NCBI GenBank assembly: GCA_964036045.1 | Contig: CAXIWF010000527.1 | Location: forward strand, 1-64,000 | Length of the DNA: 64,000 nucleotides | Reading direction: 5' to 3' | From: Eutreptiella sp. 'Long Island Sound 2002' | Lineage: Eukaryota; Euglenozoa; Euglenophyceae; Eutreptiales; Eutreptiaceae | Shown: piece after piece, positions 21,944 through 36,900 of the stretch | Layout: every line of letters starts with the position of its first letter | How positions within the stretch are numbered: position 1 is the first letter of the stretch | The notes under the pieces: model-generated | The model's input: the letters and a program-made list of their open reading frames with translations, nothing else | Database searches by the model: none | What the model was told of the DNA's origin: nothing | Translations under genes and position numbers: made by a program

Positions 21944-24900
21944 GTGTTCCCATGTTTTTGCGCCCGAAAAATTTGAAAATTTTAGGAAATTGTTTTATGC
22001 CTGTGTGTCTACCGCAGCAATGCCTGGCCCTTGTTTATGGGCTCCCACCCCCTGGAGATCCCTTGTTCAGGGAGAGTCCAGGGTGGTGGGTCAGGCTGCA
22101 GAGTGTAGGCCACAGACACAGAACATGTTCCCATGTTTTTGTCCCGGAAAACTTTGAAAATTTTAGGAAATTGTTTTATGCCTATATGTCTACCCCAGCA
22201 ATGCCTGGCCCTTGTGTATGGGCTCCCACCCCCTGGAGATCCCTTGTTCAGGGAGAGTCCAGGGTGGTGGGTCAGGCTGCAGAGTGTAGGCCACAGACAC
22301 AGAACGTGTTCCCATGTTTTTGTGCCCGAAAACTTTGAAAATTTTAGGAAATTGTTTTATGCCTATATGTCTACCCCAGCAATGCCTGGCCCTTGTGTAT
22401 GGGCTCCCACCCCCTGGAGATCCCTTGTTCAGGGAGAGTCCAGGGTGGTGGGTCAGGCTGCAGAGTGTAGGCCACAGACACAGAACATGTTCCCATGTTT
22501 TTGTGCCGGAAAACTTTGAAAATTTTAGGAAATTGTTTTATGCCTATATGTCTACCCCAGCAATGCCTGGCCCTTGTGTATGGGCTCCCACCCCCTGGAG
22601 ATCCCTTGTTCAGGGAGAGTCCAGGGTGGTGGGTCAGGCTGCAGAGTGTAGGCCACAGACACAGAACATGTTCCCATGTTTTTGTGCCGGAAAACTTTGA
22701 AAATTTTAGGAAATTGTTTTATGCCTATATGTCTACCCCAGCAATGCCTGCCCCTTGTGTATGGGCTCCCACCCCCTGGAGATCCCTTGTTCAGGGAGAG
22801 TCCAGGGTGGTGGGTCAGGCTGCAGAGTGTAGGCCACAGACACAGAACGTGTTCCCATTGTTTTGTGCCTGAAAACTTTGAAAATTTTAGGAAATTGTTT
22901 TATGCCTATATGTCTACCCCAGCAATGCCTGGCCCTTGTGTATGGGCTCCCACCCCCTGGAGATCCCTTGTTCAGGGAGAGTCCAGGGTGGTGGGTCAGG
23001 CTGCAGAGTGTAGGCCACAGACACAGAACGTGTTCCCATGTTTTTGTCCCCGAAAACTTGGAAAATTTTAGGAAATTGTTTTATGCCTATATGTCTACCC
23101 CAGCAATGCCTGGCCCTTGTGTATGGGCTCCCACCCCCTGGAGATCCCTTGTTCAGGGAGAGTCCAGGGTGGTGGGTCAGGCTGCAGAGTGTAGGCCACA
23201 GACACAGAACGTGTTCCCATGTTTTTGTGCCCGAAAACTTCGAAAATTTTGAGAAATTGTTTTATGCCTATATGTCTACTCCAGCAATGCCTGGCCCTTG
23301 TGTATGGGCTCCCACCCCCTGGAGATCCCTTGTTCAGGGAGAGTCCAGGGTGGTGGGTCAGGCTGCAGAGTGTAGGCCACAGACACAGAACGTGTTCCCA
23401 TGTTTTTGTCCCCGAAAACTTTGAAAATTTTAGGAAATTGATTTATGTCTATATGTCTACCCCAGCAATGCCTGGCCCTTGTGTATGGGCTCCCACCCCC
23501 TGGAGATCCCTTGTTCAGGGAGAGTCCAGGGTGGTGGGTCAGGCTGCAGAGTGTAGGCCACAGACACAGAACGTGTTCCCATGTTTTTGTGCCTGAAAAC
23601 TTTGAAAATTTTAGGAAATTGATTTATGTCTATATGTCTACCCCAGCAATGCCTGGCCCTTGTGTATGGGCTCCCACCCCCTGGAGATCCCTTGTTCAGG
23701 GAGAGTCCAGGGTGGTGGGTCAGGCTGCAGAGTGTAGGCCACAGACACAGAACGTGTTCCCATGTTTTTGTCCCCGAAAACTTGGAAAATTTTAGGAAAT
23801 TGTTTTATGCCTATATGTCTACCCCAGCAATGCCTGGCCCTTGTGTATGGGCTCCCACCCCCTGGAGATCCCTTGTTCAGGGAGAGTCCAGGGTGGTGGG
23901 TCAGGCTGCAGAGTGTAGGCCACAGACACAGAACGTGTTCCCATTCTTTTGTGCCAGAAAACTTTGAAAATTTTGAGAAATTGTTTTATGCCTATATGTC
24001 TACCCCAGCAATGCCTGGCCCTTGTGTATGGGCTCCCACCCCCTGGAGATCCCTTGTTCAGGGAGAGTCCAGGGTGGTGGGTCAGGCTGCAGAGTGTAGG
24101 CCACAGACACAGAACGTGTTCCCATGTTTTTGTCCCCGAAAACTTTGAAAATTTTAGGAAATTGATTTATGTCTATATGTCTACCCCAGCAATGCCTGGC
24201 CCTTGTGTATGGGCTCCCACCCCCTGGAGATCCCTTGTTCAGGGAGAGTCCAGGGTGGTGGGTCAGGCTGCAGAGTGTAGGCCACAGACACAGAACGTGT
24301 TCCCATGTTTTTGTGCCTGAAAACTTTGAAAATTTTAGGAAATTGATTTATGTCTATATGTCTACCCCAGCAATGCCTGGCCCTTGTGTATGGGCTCCCA
24401 CCCCCTGGAGATCCCTTGTTCAGGGAGAGTCCAGGGTGGTGGGTCAGGCTGCAGAGTGTAGGCCACAGACACAGAACGTGTTCCCATTGTTTTGTGCCTG
24501 AAAACTTTGAAAATTTTAGGAAATTGTTTTATGCCTATATGTCTACCCCAGCAATGCCTGGCCCTTGTGTATGGGCTCCCACCCCCTGGAGATCCCTTGT
24601 TCAGGGAGAGTCCAGGGTGGTGGGTCAGGCTGCAGAGTGTAGGCCACAGACACAGAACGTGTTCCCATGTTTTTGTCCCCGAAAACTTTGAAAATTTTAG
24701 GAAATTGATTTATGTCTATATGTCTACCCCAGCAATGCCTGGCCCTTGTGTATGGGCTCCCACCCCCTAGAGATCCCTTGTTCAGGGAGAGTCCAGGGTG
24801 GTGGGTCAGGCTGCAGAGTGTAGGCCACAGACACAGAACGTGTTCCCATGTTTTTGTCCCCGAAAACTTTGAAAATTTTAGGAAATTGATTTATGTCTAT

Positions 24901-27900
24901 ATGTCTACGCCAGCAGTGCCTGGCCCTTGTGTATGGGCTCCCACCCCCTGGAGATCCCTTGTTCAGGGAGAGTCCAGGGTGGTGGGTCAGGCTGCAGAGT
25001 GTAGGCCACAGACACAGAACGTGTTCCCATGTTTTTGTGCCCGAAAACTTCGAAAATTTTAGGAAATTGTTTTATGCCTATATGTCTACCCCAGCAATGC
25101 CTGGCCCTTGTGTATGGGCTCCCACCCCCTGGAGATCCCTTGTTCAGGGAGAGTCCAGGGTGGTGGGTCAGGCTGCAGAGTGTAGGCCACAGACACAGAA
25201 CGTGTTCCCATGTTTTTGTGCCCGAAGACTTCGAAAATTTTAGGAAATTGTTTTATGCCTATATGTCTACCCCAGCAATGCCTGGCCCTTGTGTATGGGC
25301 TCCCACCCCCTGGAGATCCCTTGTTCAGGGAGAGTCCAGGGTGGTGGGTCAGGCTGCAGAGTGTAGGCCACAGACACAGAACGTGTTCCCATGTTTTTGT
25401 GCCCGAAGACTTCGAAAATTTTAGGAAATTGTTTTATGCCTATATGTCTACCCCAGCAATGCCTGGCCCTTGTGTATGGGCTCCCACCCCCTGGAGATCC
25501 CTTGTTCAGGGAGAGTCCAGGGTGGTGGGTCAGGCTGCAGAGTGTAGGCCACAGACACAGAACGTGTTCCCATGTTTTTGTCCCCGAAAACTTTGAAAAT
25601 TTTAGGAAATTGATTTATGTCTATATGTCTACGCCAGCAGTGCCTGGCCCTTGTGTATGGGCTCCCACCCCCTGGAGATCCCTTGTTCAGGGAGAGTCCA
25701 GGGTGGTGGGTCAGGCTGCAGAGTGTAGGCCACAGACACAGAACGTGTTCCCATGTTTTTGTGCCCGAAGACTTCGAAAATTTTAGGAAATTGTTTTATG
25801 CCTATATGTCTACCCCAGCAGTGCCTGGCCCTTGTGTATGGGCTCCCACCCCCTGGAGATCCCTTGTTCAGGGAGAGTCCAGGGTGGTGGGTCAGGCTGC
25901 AGAGTGTAGGCCACAGACACAGAACGTGTTCCCATGTTTTTGTGCCCGAAGACTTCGAAAATTTTAGGAAATTGTTTTATGCCTATATGTCTACCCCAGC
26001 AATGCCTGGCCCTTGTGTATGGGCTCCCACCCCCTGGAGATCCCTTGTTCAGGGAGAGTCCAGGGTGGTGGGTCAGGCTGCAGAGTGTAGGCCACAGACA
26101 CAGAACGTGTTCCCATGTTTTTGTGCCCGAAAACTTTGAAAATTTTAGGAAATTGTTTTATGCCTATATGTCTACCCCAGCAATGCCTGGCCCTTGTGTA
26201 TGGGCTCCCACCCCCTGGAGATCCCTTGTTCAGGGAGAGTCCAGGGTGGTGGGTCAGGCTGCAGAGTGTAGGCCACAGACACAGAACGTGTTCCCATGTT
26301 TTTGTCCCGGAAAACTTTGAAAATTTTAGGAAATTGATTTATGCCTATATGTCTACCCCAGCAATGCCTGGCCCTTGTGTATGGGCTCCCACCCCCTGGA
26401 GATCCCTTGTTCAGGGAGAGTCCAGGGTGGTGGGTCAGGCTGCAGAGTGTAGGCCACAGACACAGAACGTGTTCCCATGTTTTTGTCCCGGAAAACTTTG
26501 AAAATTTTGAGAAATTGTTTTATGCCTATATGTCTACCCCAGCAATGCCTGGCCCTTGTGTATGGGCTCCCACCCCCTGGAGATCCCTTGTTCAGGGAGA
26601 GTCCAGGGTGGTGGGTCAGGCTGCAGAGTGTAGGCCACAGACACAGAACGTGTTCCCATGTTTTTGTGCCTGAAAACTTCGAAAATTTTAGGAAATTGTT
26701 TTATGCCTATATGTCTACCCCAGCAATGCCTGGCCCTTGTGTATGGGCTCCCACCCCCTGGAGATCCCTTGTTCAGGGAGAGTCCAGGGTGGTGGGTCAG
26801 GCTGCAGAGTGTAGGCCACAGACACAGAACGTGTTCCCATGTTTTTGTGCCCGAAAACTTTGAAAATTTTAGGAAATTGTTTTATGCCTATATGTCTACC
26901 CCAGCAATGCCTGGCCCTTGTGTATGGGCTCCCACCCCCTGGAGATCCCTTGTTCAGGGAGAGTCCAGGGTGGTGGGTCAGGCTGCAGAGTGTAGGCCAC
27001 AGACACAGAACGTGTTCCCATGTTTTTGTGCCCGAAAACTTCGAAAATTTTAGGAAATTGTTTTATGCCTATATGTCTACCCCAGCAATGCCTGGCCCTT
27101 GTGTATGGGCTCCCACCCCCTGGAGATCCCTTGTTCAGGGAGAGTCCAGGGTGGTGGGTCAGGCTGCAGAGTGTAGGCCACAGACACAGAACGTGTTCCC
27201 ATGTTTTTGTCCCCGAAAACTTTGAAAATTTTAGGAAATTGATTTATGTCTATATGTCTACCCCAGCAATGCCTGGCCCTTGTGTATGGGCTCCCACCCC
27301 CTGGAGATCCCTTGTTCAGGGAGAGTCCAGGGTGGTGGGTCAGGCTGCAGAGTGTAGGCCACAGACACAGAACGTGTTCCCATGTTTTTGTGCCCGAAAA
27401 CTTTGAAAATTTTAGGAAATTGTTTTATGCCTATATGTCTACCCCAGTAATGCCTGGCCCTTGTGTATGGGCTCCCACCCCCTGGAGATCCCTTGTTCAG
27501 GGAGAGTCCAGGGTGGTGGGTCAGGCTGCAGAGTGTAGGCCACAGACACAGAACGTGTTCCCATGTTTTTGTGCCTGAAAACTTTGAAAATTTTAGGAAA
27601 TTGATTTATGCCTATATGTCTACCCCAGCAATGCCTGGCCCTTGTGTATGGGCTCCCACCCCCTGGAGATCCCTTGTTCAGGGAGAGTCCAGGGTGGTGG
27701 GTCAGGCTGCAGAGTGTAGGCCACAGACACAGAACGTGTTCCCATGTTTTTGTCCCGGAAAACTTTGAAAATTTTGAGAAATTGTTTTATGCCTATATGT
27801 CTACCCCAGCAATGCCTGGCCCTTGTGTATGGGCTCCCACCCCCTGGAGATCCCTTGTTCAGGGAGAGTCCAGGGTGGTGGGTCAGGCTGCAGAGTGTAG

Positions 27901-30900
27901 GCCACAGACACAGAACGTGTTCCCATGTTTTTGTGCCTGAAAACTTCGAAAATTTTAGGAAATTGTTTTATGCCTATATGTCTACCCCAGCAATGCCTGG
28001 CCCTTGTGTATGGGCTCCCACCCCCTGGAGATCCCTTGTTCAGGGAGAGTCCAGGGTGGTGGGTCAGGCTGCAGAGTGTAGGCCACAGACACAGAACGTG
28101 TTCCCATGTTTTTGTGCCCGAAAACTTTGAAAATTTTAGGAAATTGTTTTATGCCTATATGTCTACCCCAGCAATGCCTGGCCCTTGTGTATGGGCTCCC
28201 ACCCCCTGGAGATCCCTTGTTCAGGGAGAGTCCAGGGTGGTGGGTCAGGCTGCAGAGTGTAGGCCACAGACACAGAACGTGTTCCCATGTTTTTGTCCCC
28301 GAAAACTTGGAAATTTTTAGGAAATTGTTTTATGCCTATATGTCTACCCCAGCAATGCCTGCCCCTTGTGTATGGGCTCCCACCCCCTGGAGATCCCTTG
28401 TTCAGGGAGAGTCCAGGGTGGTGGGTCAGGCTGCAGAGTGTAGGCCACAGACACAGAACATGTTCCCATGTTTTTGTGCCCGAAGACTTCGAAAATTTTA
28501 GGAAATTGTTTTATGCCTATATGTCTACCCCAGCAATGCCTGGCCCTTGTGTATGGGCTCCCACCCCCTGGAGATCCCTTGTTCAGGGAGAGTCCAGGGT
28601 GGTGGGTCAGGCTGCAGAGTGTAGGCCACAGACACAGAACGTGTTCCCATGTTTTTGTCCCCGAAAACTTTGAAAATTTTAGGAAATTGATTTATGTCTA
28701 TATGTCTACCCCAGCAATGCCTGGCCCTTGTGTATGGGCTCCCACCCCCTAGAGATCCCTTGTTCAGGGAGAGTCCAGGGTGGTGGGTCAGGCTGCAGAG
28801 TGTAGGCCACAGACACAGAACGTGTTCCCATGTTTTTGTGCCCGAAAACTTGGAAAATTTTAGGAAATTGTTTTATGCCTATATGTCTACCCCAGCAGTG
28901 CCTGGCCCTTGTGTATGGGCTCCCACCCCCTGGAGATCCCTTGTTCAGGGAGAGTCCAGGGTGGTGGGTCAGGCTGCAGAGTGTAGGCCACAGACACAGA
29001 ACGTGTTCCCATGTTTTTGTCCCCGAAAACTTTGAAAATTTTAGGAAATTGATTTATGTCTATATGTCTACCCCAGCAATGCCTGGCCCTTGTGTATGGG
29101 CTCCCACCCCCTGGAGATCCCTTGTTCAGGGAGAGTCCAGGGTGGTGGGTCAGGCTGCAGAGTGTAGGCCACAGACACAGAACGTGTTCCCATGTTTTTG
29201 TGCCCGAAAACTTTGAAAATTTTAGGAAATTGTTTTATGCCTATATGTCTACCCCAGCAATGCCTGGCCCTTGTGTATGGGCTCCCACCCCCTGGAGATC
29301 CCTTGTTCAGGGAGAGTCCAGGGTGGTGGGTCAGGCTGCAGAGTGTAGGCCACAGACACAGAACGTGTTCCCATGTTTTTGTCCCGGAAAACTTTGAAAA
29401 TTTTAGGAAATTGATTTATGCCTATATGTCTACCCCAGCAATGCCTGGCCCTTGTGTATGGGCTCCCACCCCCTGGAGATCCCTTGTTCAGGGAGAGTCC
29501 AGGGTGGTGGGTCAGGCTGCAGAGTGTAGGCCACAGACACAGAACGTGTTCCCATGTTTTTGTCCCGGAAAACTTTGAAAATTTTGAGAAATTGTTTTAT
29601 GCCTATATGTCTACCCCAGCAATGCCTGGCCCTTGTGTATGGGCTCCCACCCCCTGGAGATCCCTTGTTCAGGGAGAGTCCAGGGTGGTGGGTCAGGCTG
29701 CAGAGTGTAGGCCACAGACACAGAACGTGTTCCCATGTTTTTGTGCCTGAAAACTTCGAAAATTTTAGGAAATTGTTTTATGCCTATATGTCTACCCCAG
29801 CAATGCCTGGCCCTTGTGTATGGGCTCCCACCCCCTGGAGATCCCTTGTTCAGGGAGAGTCCAGGGTGGTGGGTCAGGCTGCAGAGTGTAGGCCACAGAC
29901 ACAGAACGTGTTCCCATGTTTTTGTGCCCGAAAAATTTGAAAATTTTAGGAAATTGTTTTATGCCTATATGTCTACCCCAGCAATGCCTGGCCCTTGTGT
30001 ATGGGCTCCCACCCCCTGGAGATCCCTTGTTCAGGGAGAGTCCAGGGTGGTGGGTCAGGCTGCAGAGTGTAGGCCACAGACACAGAACGTGTTCCCATGT
30101 TTTTGTCCCCGAAAACTTGGAAATTTTTAGGAAATTGTTTTATGCCTATATGTCTACCCCAGCAATGCCTGGCCCTTGTGTATGGGCTCCCACCCCCTGG
30201 AGATCCCTTGTTCAGGGAGAGTCCAGGGTGGTGGGTCAGGCTGCAGAGTGTAGGCCACAGACACAGAACGTGTTCCCATGTTTTTGTCCCCGAAAACTTT
30301 GAAAATTTTAGGAAATTGATTTATGTCTATATGTCTACCCCAGCAATGCCTGGCCCTTGTGTATGGGCTCCCACCCCCTGGAGATCCCTTGTTCAGGGAG
30401 AGTCCAGGGTGGTGGGTCAGGCTGCAGAGTGTAGGCCACAGACACAGAACGTGTTCCCATGTTTTTGTGCCCGAAAACTTGGAAAATTTTAGGAAATTGT
30501 TTGATGCCTATATGTCTGCCCCAGCAGTGCCTGGCCCTTGTGTATGGGCTCCCACCCCCTGGAGATCCCTTGTTCAGGGAGAGTCCAGGGTGGTGGGTCA
30601 GGCTGCAGAGTGTAGGCCACAGACACAGAACGTGTTCCCATGTTTTTGTCCCCGAAAACTTTGAAAATTTTAGGAAATTGATTTATGTCTATATGTCTAC
30701 CCCAGCAATGCCTGGCCCTTGTGTATGGGCTCCCACCCCCTGGAGATCCCTTGTTCAGGGAGAGTCCAGGGTGGTGGGTCAGGCTGCAGAGTGTAGGCCA
30801 CAGACACAGAACGTGTTCCCATGTTTTTGTGCCCGAAAACTTTGAAAATTTTAGGAAATTGTTTTATGCCTATATGTCTACCCCAGCAATGCCTGGCCCT

Positions 30901-33900
30901 TGTGTATGGGCTCCCACCCCCTGGAGATCCCTTGTTCAGGGAGAGTCCAGGGTGGTGGGTCAGGCTGCAGAGTGTAGGCCACAGACACAGAACGTGTTCC
31001 CATGTTTTTGTCCCGGAAAACTTTGAAAATTTTAGGAAATTGATTTATGCCTATATGTCTACCCCAGCAATGCCTGGCCCTTGTGTATGGGCTCCCACCC
31101 CCTGGAGATCCCTTGTTCAGGGAGAGTCCAGGGTGGTGGGTCAGGCTGCAGAGTGTAGGCCACAGACACAGAACGTGTTCCCATGTTTTTGTCCCCGAAA
31201 ACTTTGAAAATTTTGAGAAATTGTTTTATGCCTATATGTCTACCCCAGCAATGCCTGGCCCTTGTGTATGGGCTCCCACCCCCTGGAGATCCCTTGTTCA
31301 GGGAGAGTCCAGGGTGGTGGGTCAGGCTGCAGAGTGTAGGCCACAGACACAGAACGTGTTCCCATGTTTTTGTGCCTGAAAACTTCGAAAATTTTAGGAA
31401 ATTGTTTTATGCCTATATGTCTACCCCAGCAATGCCTGGCCCTTGTGTATGGGCTCCCACCCCCTGGAGATCCCTTGTTCAGGGAGAGTCCAGGGTGGTG
31501 GGTCAGGCTGCAGAGTGTAGGCCACAGACACAGAACGTGTTCCCATGTTTTTGTGCCCGAAAACTTTGAAAATTTTAGGAAATTGTTTTATGCCTATATG
31601 TCTACCCCAGCAATGCCTGGCCCTTGTGTATGGGCTCCCACCCCCTGGAGATCCCTTGTTCAGGGAGAGTCCAGGGTGGTGGGTCAGGCTGCAGAGTGTA
31701 GGCCACAGACACAGAACGTGTTCCCATGTTTTTGTCCCCGAAAACTTGGAAAATTTTAGGAAATTGTTTTATGCCTATATGTCTACCCCAGCAATGCCTG
31801 GCCCTTGTGTATGGGCTCCCACCCCCTGGAGATCCCTTGTTCAGGGAGAGTCCAGGGTGGTGGGTCAGGCTGCAGAGTGTAGGCCACAGACACAGAACAT
31901 GTTCCCATGTTTTTGTGCCCGAAGACTTCGAAAATTTTAGGAAATTGTTTTATGCCTATATGTCTACCCCAGCAATGCCTGGCCCTTGTGTATGGGCTCC
32001 CACCCCCTGGAGATCCCTTGTTCAGGGAGAGTCCAGGGTGGTGGGTCAGGCTGCAGAGTGTAGGCCACAGACACAGAACGTGTTCCCATGTTTTTGTCCC
32101 CGAAAACTTTGAAAATTTTAGGAAATTGTTTTATGTCTATATGTCTACCCCAGCAATGCCTGGCCCTTGTGTATGGGCTCCCACCCCCTGGAGATCCCTT
32201 GTTCAGGGAGAGTCCAGGGTGGTGGGTCAGGCTGCAGAGTGTAGGCCACAGACACAGAACGTGTTCCCATGTTTTTGTGCCCGAAAACTTCGAAAATTTT
32301 AGGAAATTGTTTTATGCCTATATGTCTACCCCAGCAGTGCCTGGCCCTTGTGTATGGGCTCCCACCCCCTGGAGATCCCTTGTTCAGGGAGAGTCCAGGG
32401 TGGTGGGTCAGGCTGCAGAGTGTAGGCCACAGACACAGAACGTGTTCCCATGTTTTTGTCCCCGAAAACTTTGAAAATTTTAGGAAATTGTTTTATGTCT
32501 ATATGTCTACCCCAGCAATGCCTGGCCCTTGTGTATGGGCTCCCACCCCCTGGAGATCCCTTGTTCAGGGAGAGTCCAGGGTGGTGGGTCAGGCTGCAGA
32601 GTGTAGGCCACAGACACAGAACGTGTTCCCATGTTTTTGTGCCCGAAAACTTCGAAAATTTTAGGAAATTGTTTTATGCCTATATGTCTACCCCAGCAGT
32701 GCCTGGCCCTTGTGTATGGGCTCCCACCCCCTGGAGATCCCTTGTTCAGGGAGAGTCCAGGGTGGTGGGTCAGGCTGCAGAGTGTAGGCCACAGACACAG
32801 AACGTGTTCCCATGTTTTTGTCCCCGAAAACTTTGAAAATTTTAGGAAATTGTTTTATGTCTATATGTCTACCCCAGCAATGCCTGGCCCTTGTGTATGG
32901 GCTCCCACCCCCTGGAGATCCCTTGTTCAGGGAGAGTCCAGGGTGGTGGGTCAGGCTGCAGAGTGTAGGCCACAGACACAGAACGTGTTCCCATGTTTTT
33001 GTGCCCGAAAACTTCGAAAATTTTAGGAAATTGTTTTATGCCTATATGTCTACCCCAGCAGTGCCTGGCCCTTGTGTATGGGCTCCCACCCCCTGGAGAT
33101 CCCTTGTTCAGGGAGAGTCCAGGGTGGTGGGTCAGGCTGCAGAGTGTAGGCCACAGACACAGAACGTGTTCCCATGTTTTTGTCCCCGAAAACTTTGAAA
33201 ATTTTAGGAAATTGTTTTATGTCTATATGTCTACCCCAGCAATGCCTGGCCCTTGTGTATGGGCTCCCACCCCCTGGAGATCCCTTGTTCAGGGAGAGTC
33301 CAGGGTGGTGGGTCAGGCTGCAGAGTGTAGGCCACAGACACAGAACGTGTTCCCATGTTTTTGTGCCCGAAAACTTCGAAAATTTTAGGAAATTGTTTTA
33401 TGCCTATATGTCTACCCCAGCAGTGCCTGGCCCTTGTGTATGGGCTCCCACCCCCTGGAGATCCCTTGTTCAGGGAGAGTCCAGGGTGGTGGGTCAGGCT
33501 GCAGAGTGTAGGCCACAGACACAGAACGTGTTCCCATGTTTTTGTGCCCGAAAACTTTGAAAATTTTAGGAAATTGTTTTATGCCTATATGTCTACCCCA
33601 GCAGTGCCTGGCCCTTGTGTATGGGCTCCCACCCCCTGGAGATCCCTTGTTCAGGGAGAGTCCAGGGTGGTGGGTCAGGCTGCAGAGTGTAGGCCACAGA
33701 CACAGAACGTGTTCCCATTGTTTTGTGCCTGAAAACTTTGAAAATTTCGAGAAATTGTTTTATGCCTATATGTCTACCCCAGCAATGCCTGGCCCTTGTG
33801 TATGGGCTCCCACCCCCTGGAGATCCCTTGTTCAGGGAGAGTCCAGGGTGGTGGGTCAGGCTGCAGAGTGTAGGCCACAGACACAGAACGTGTTCCCATG

Positions 33901-36900
33901 TTTTTGTGCCCGAAAACTTTGAAAATTTTAGGAAATTGTTTTATGCCTATATGTCTACCCCAGCAATGCCTGGCCCTTGTGTATGGGCTCCCACCCCCTG
34001 GAGATCCCTTGTTCAGGGAGAGTCCAGGGTGGTGGGTCAGGCTGCAGAGTGTAGGCCACAGACACAGAACGTGTTCCCATGTTTTTGTGCCGGAAAACTT
34101 TGAAAATTTTGAGAAATTGTTTTATGCCTATATGTCTACCCCAGCAATGCCTGGCCCTTGTGTATGGGCTCCCACCCCCTGGAGATCCCTTGTTCAGGGA
34201 GAGTCCAGGGTGGTGGGTCAGGCTGCAGAGTGTAGGCCACAGACACAGAACGTGTTCCCATGTTTTTGTCCCGGAAAACTTTGAAAATTTTAGGAAATTG
34301 TTTTATGCCTATATGTCTACCCCAGCAGTGCCTGGCCCTTGTGTATGGGCTCCCACCCCCTGGAGATCCCTTGTTCAGGGAGAGTCCAGGGTGGTGGGTC
34401 AGGCTGCAGAGTGTAGGCCACAGACACAGAACGTGTTCCCATGTTTTTGTGCCTGAAAACTTGGAAAATTTTAGGAAATTGTTTTATGCCTATATGTCTA
34501 CCCCAGCAGTGCCTGGCCCTTGTGTATGGGCTCCCACCCCCTGGAGATCCCTTGTTCAGGGAGAGTCCAGGGTGGTGGGTCAGGCTGCAGAGTGTAGGCC
34601 ACAGACACAGAACGTGTTCCCATTCTTTTGTGCCAGAAAACTTTGAAAATTTCGAGAAATTGTTTTATGCCTATATGTCTACCCCAGCAATGCCTGGCCC
34701 TTGTGTATGGGCTCCCACCCCCTGGAGATCCCTTGTTCAGGGAGAGTCCAGGGTGGTGGGTCAGGCTGCAGAGTGTAGGCCACAGACACAGAACGTGTTC
34801 CCATGTTTTTGTCCCGGAAAACTTTGAAAATTTTAGGAAATTGTTTTATGCCTATATGTCTACCCCAGCAGTGCCTGGCCCTTGTGTATGGGCTCCCACC
34901 CCCTGGAGATCCCTTGTTCAGGGAGAGTCCAGGGTGGTGGGTCAGGCTGCAGAGTGTAGGCCACAGACACAGAACGTGTTCCCATGTTTTTGTGCCTGAA
35001 AACTTGGAAAATTTTAGGAAATTGTTTTATGCCTATATGTCTACCCCAGCAGTGCCTGGCCCTTGTGTATGGGCTCCCACCCCCTGGAGATCCCTTGTTC
35101 AGGGAGAGTCCAGGGTGGTGGGTCAGGCTGCAGAGTGTAGGCCACAGACACAGAACGTGTTCCCATGTTTTTGTCCCCGAAAACTTTGAAAATTTTAGGA
35201 AATTGATTTATGTCTATATGTCTACCCCAGCAATGCCTGGCCCTTGTGTATGGGCTCCCACCCCCTGGAGATCCCTTGTTCAGGGAGAGTCCAGGGTGGT
35301 GGGTCAGGCTGCAGAGTGTAGGCCACAGACACAGAACGTGTTCCCATGTTTTTGTGCCCGAAAACTTTGAAAATTTTAGGAAATTGTTTTATGCCTATAT
35401 GTCTACCCCAGCAATGCCTGGCCCTTGTGTATGGGCTCCCACCCCCTGGAGATCCCTTGTTCAGGGAGAGTCCAGGGTGGTGGGTCAGGCTGCAGAGTGT
35501 AGGCCACAGACACAGAACGTGTTCCCATGTTTTTGTCCCGGAAAACTTTGAAAATTTTAGGAAATTGATTTATGCCTATATGTCTACCCCAGCAATGCCT
35601 GGCCCTTGTGTATGGGCTCCCACCCCCTGGAGATCCCTTGTTCAGGGAGAGTCCAGGGTGGTGGGTCAGGCTGCAGAGTGTAGGCCACAGACACAGAACG
35701 TGTTCCCATGTTTTTGTCCCGGAAAACTTTGAAAATTTTGAGAAATTGTTTTATGCCTATATGTCTACCCCAGCAATGCCTGGCCCTTGTGTATGGGCTC
35801 CCACCCCCTGGAGATCCCTTGTTCAGGGAGAGTCCAGGGTGGTGGGTCAGGCTGCAGAGTGTAGGCCACAGACACAGAACGTGTTCCCATGTTTTTGTCC
35901 CGGAAAACTTTGAAAATTTTAGGAAATTGATTTATGCCTATATGTCTACCCCAGCAATGCCTGGCCCTTGTGTATGGGCTCCCACCCCCTGGAGATCCCT
36001 TGTTCAGGGAGAGTCCAGGGTGGTGGGTCAGGCTGCAGAGTGTAGGCCACAGACACAGAACGTGTTCCCATGTTTTTGTCCCGGAAAACTTTGAAAATTT
36101 TGAGAAATTGTTTTATGCCTATATGTCTACCCCAGCAATGCCTGGCCCTTGTGTATGGGCTCCCACCCCCTGGAGATCCCTTGTTCAGGGAGAGTCCAGG
36201 GTGGTGGGTCAGGCTGCAGAGTGTAGGCCACAGACACAGAACGTGTTCCCATGTTTTTGTGCCTGAAAACTTCGAAAATTTTAGGAAATTGTTTTATGCC
36301 TATATGTCTACCCCAGCAATGCCTGGCCCTTGTGTATGGGCTCCCACCCCCTGGAGATCCCTTGTTCAGGGAGAGTCCAGGGTGGTGGGTCAGGCTGCAG
36401 AGTGTAGGCCACAGACACAGAACGTGTTCCCATGTTTTTGTGCCCGAAAACTTTGAAAATTTTAGGAAATTGTTTTATGCCTATATGTCTACCCCAGCAA
36501 TGCCTGGCCCTTGTGTATGGGCTCCCACCCCCTGGAGATCCCTTGTTCAGGGAGAGTCCAGGGTGGTGGGTCAGGCTGCAGAGTGTAGGCCACAGACACA
36601 GAACGTGTTCCCATGTTTTTGTCCCCGAAAACTTGGAAATTTTTAGGAAATTGTTTTATGCCTATATGTCTACCCCAGCAATGCCTGGCCCTTGTGTATG
36701 GGCTCCCACCCCCTGGAGATCCCTTGTTCAGGGAGAGTCCAGGGTGGTGGGTCAGGCTGCAGAGTGTAGGCCACAGACACAGAACATGTTCCCATGTTTT
36801 TGTGCCCGAAGACTTCGAAAATTTTAGGAAATTGTTTTATGCCTATATGTCTACCCCAGCAATGCCTGGCCCTTGTGTATGGGCTCCCACCCCCTGGAGA

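Noticed and set aside
21241-22338. Long frames reading PGGKTAQ, AWREDGP or SLAGRRP repeats
   Set aside because: The 21/15-bp minisatellite lacks stop codons in several frames on both strands, and the frames run straight into the satellite.
23219-23260. CENP-B-box-like motif in satellite monomers with TTCGAAAA
   Set aside because: The CGGG part of the box is missing, and only some monomers carry TTCG.
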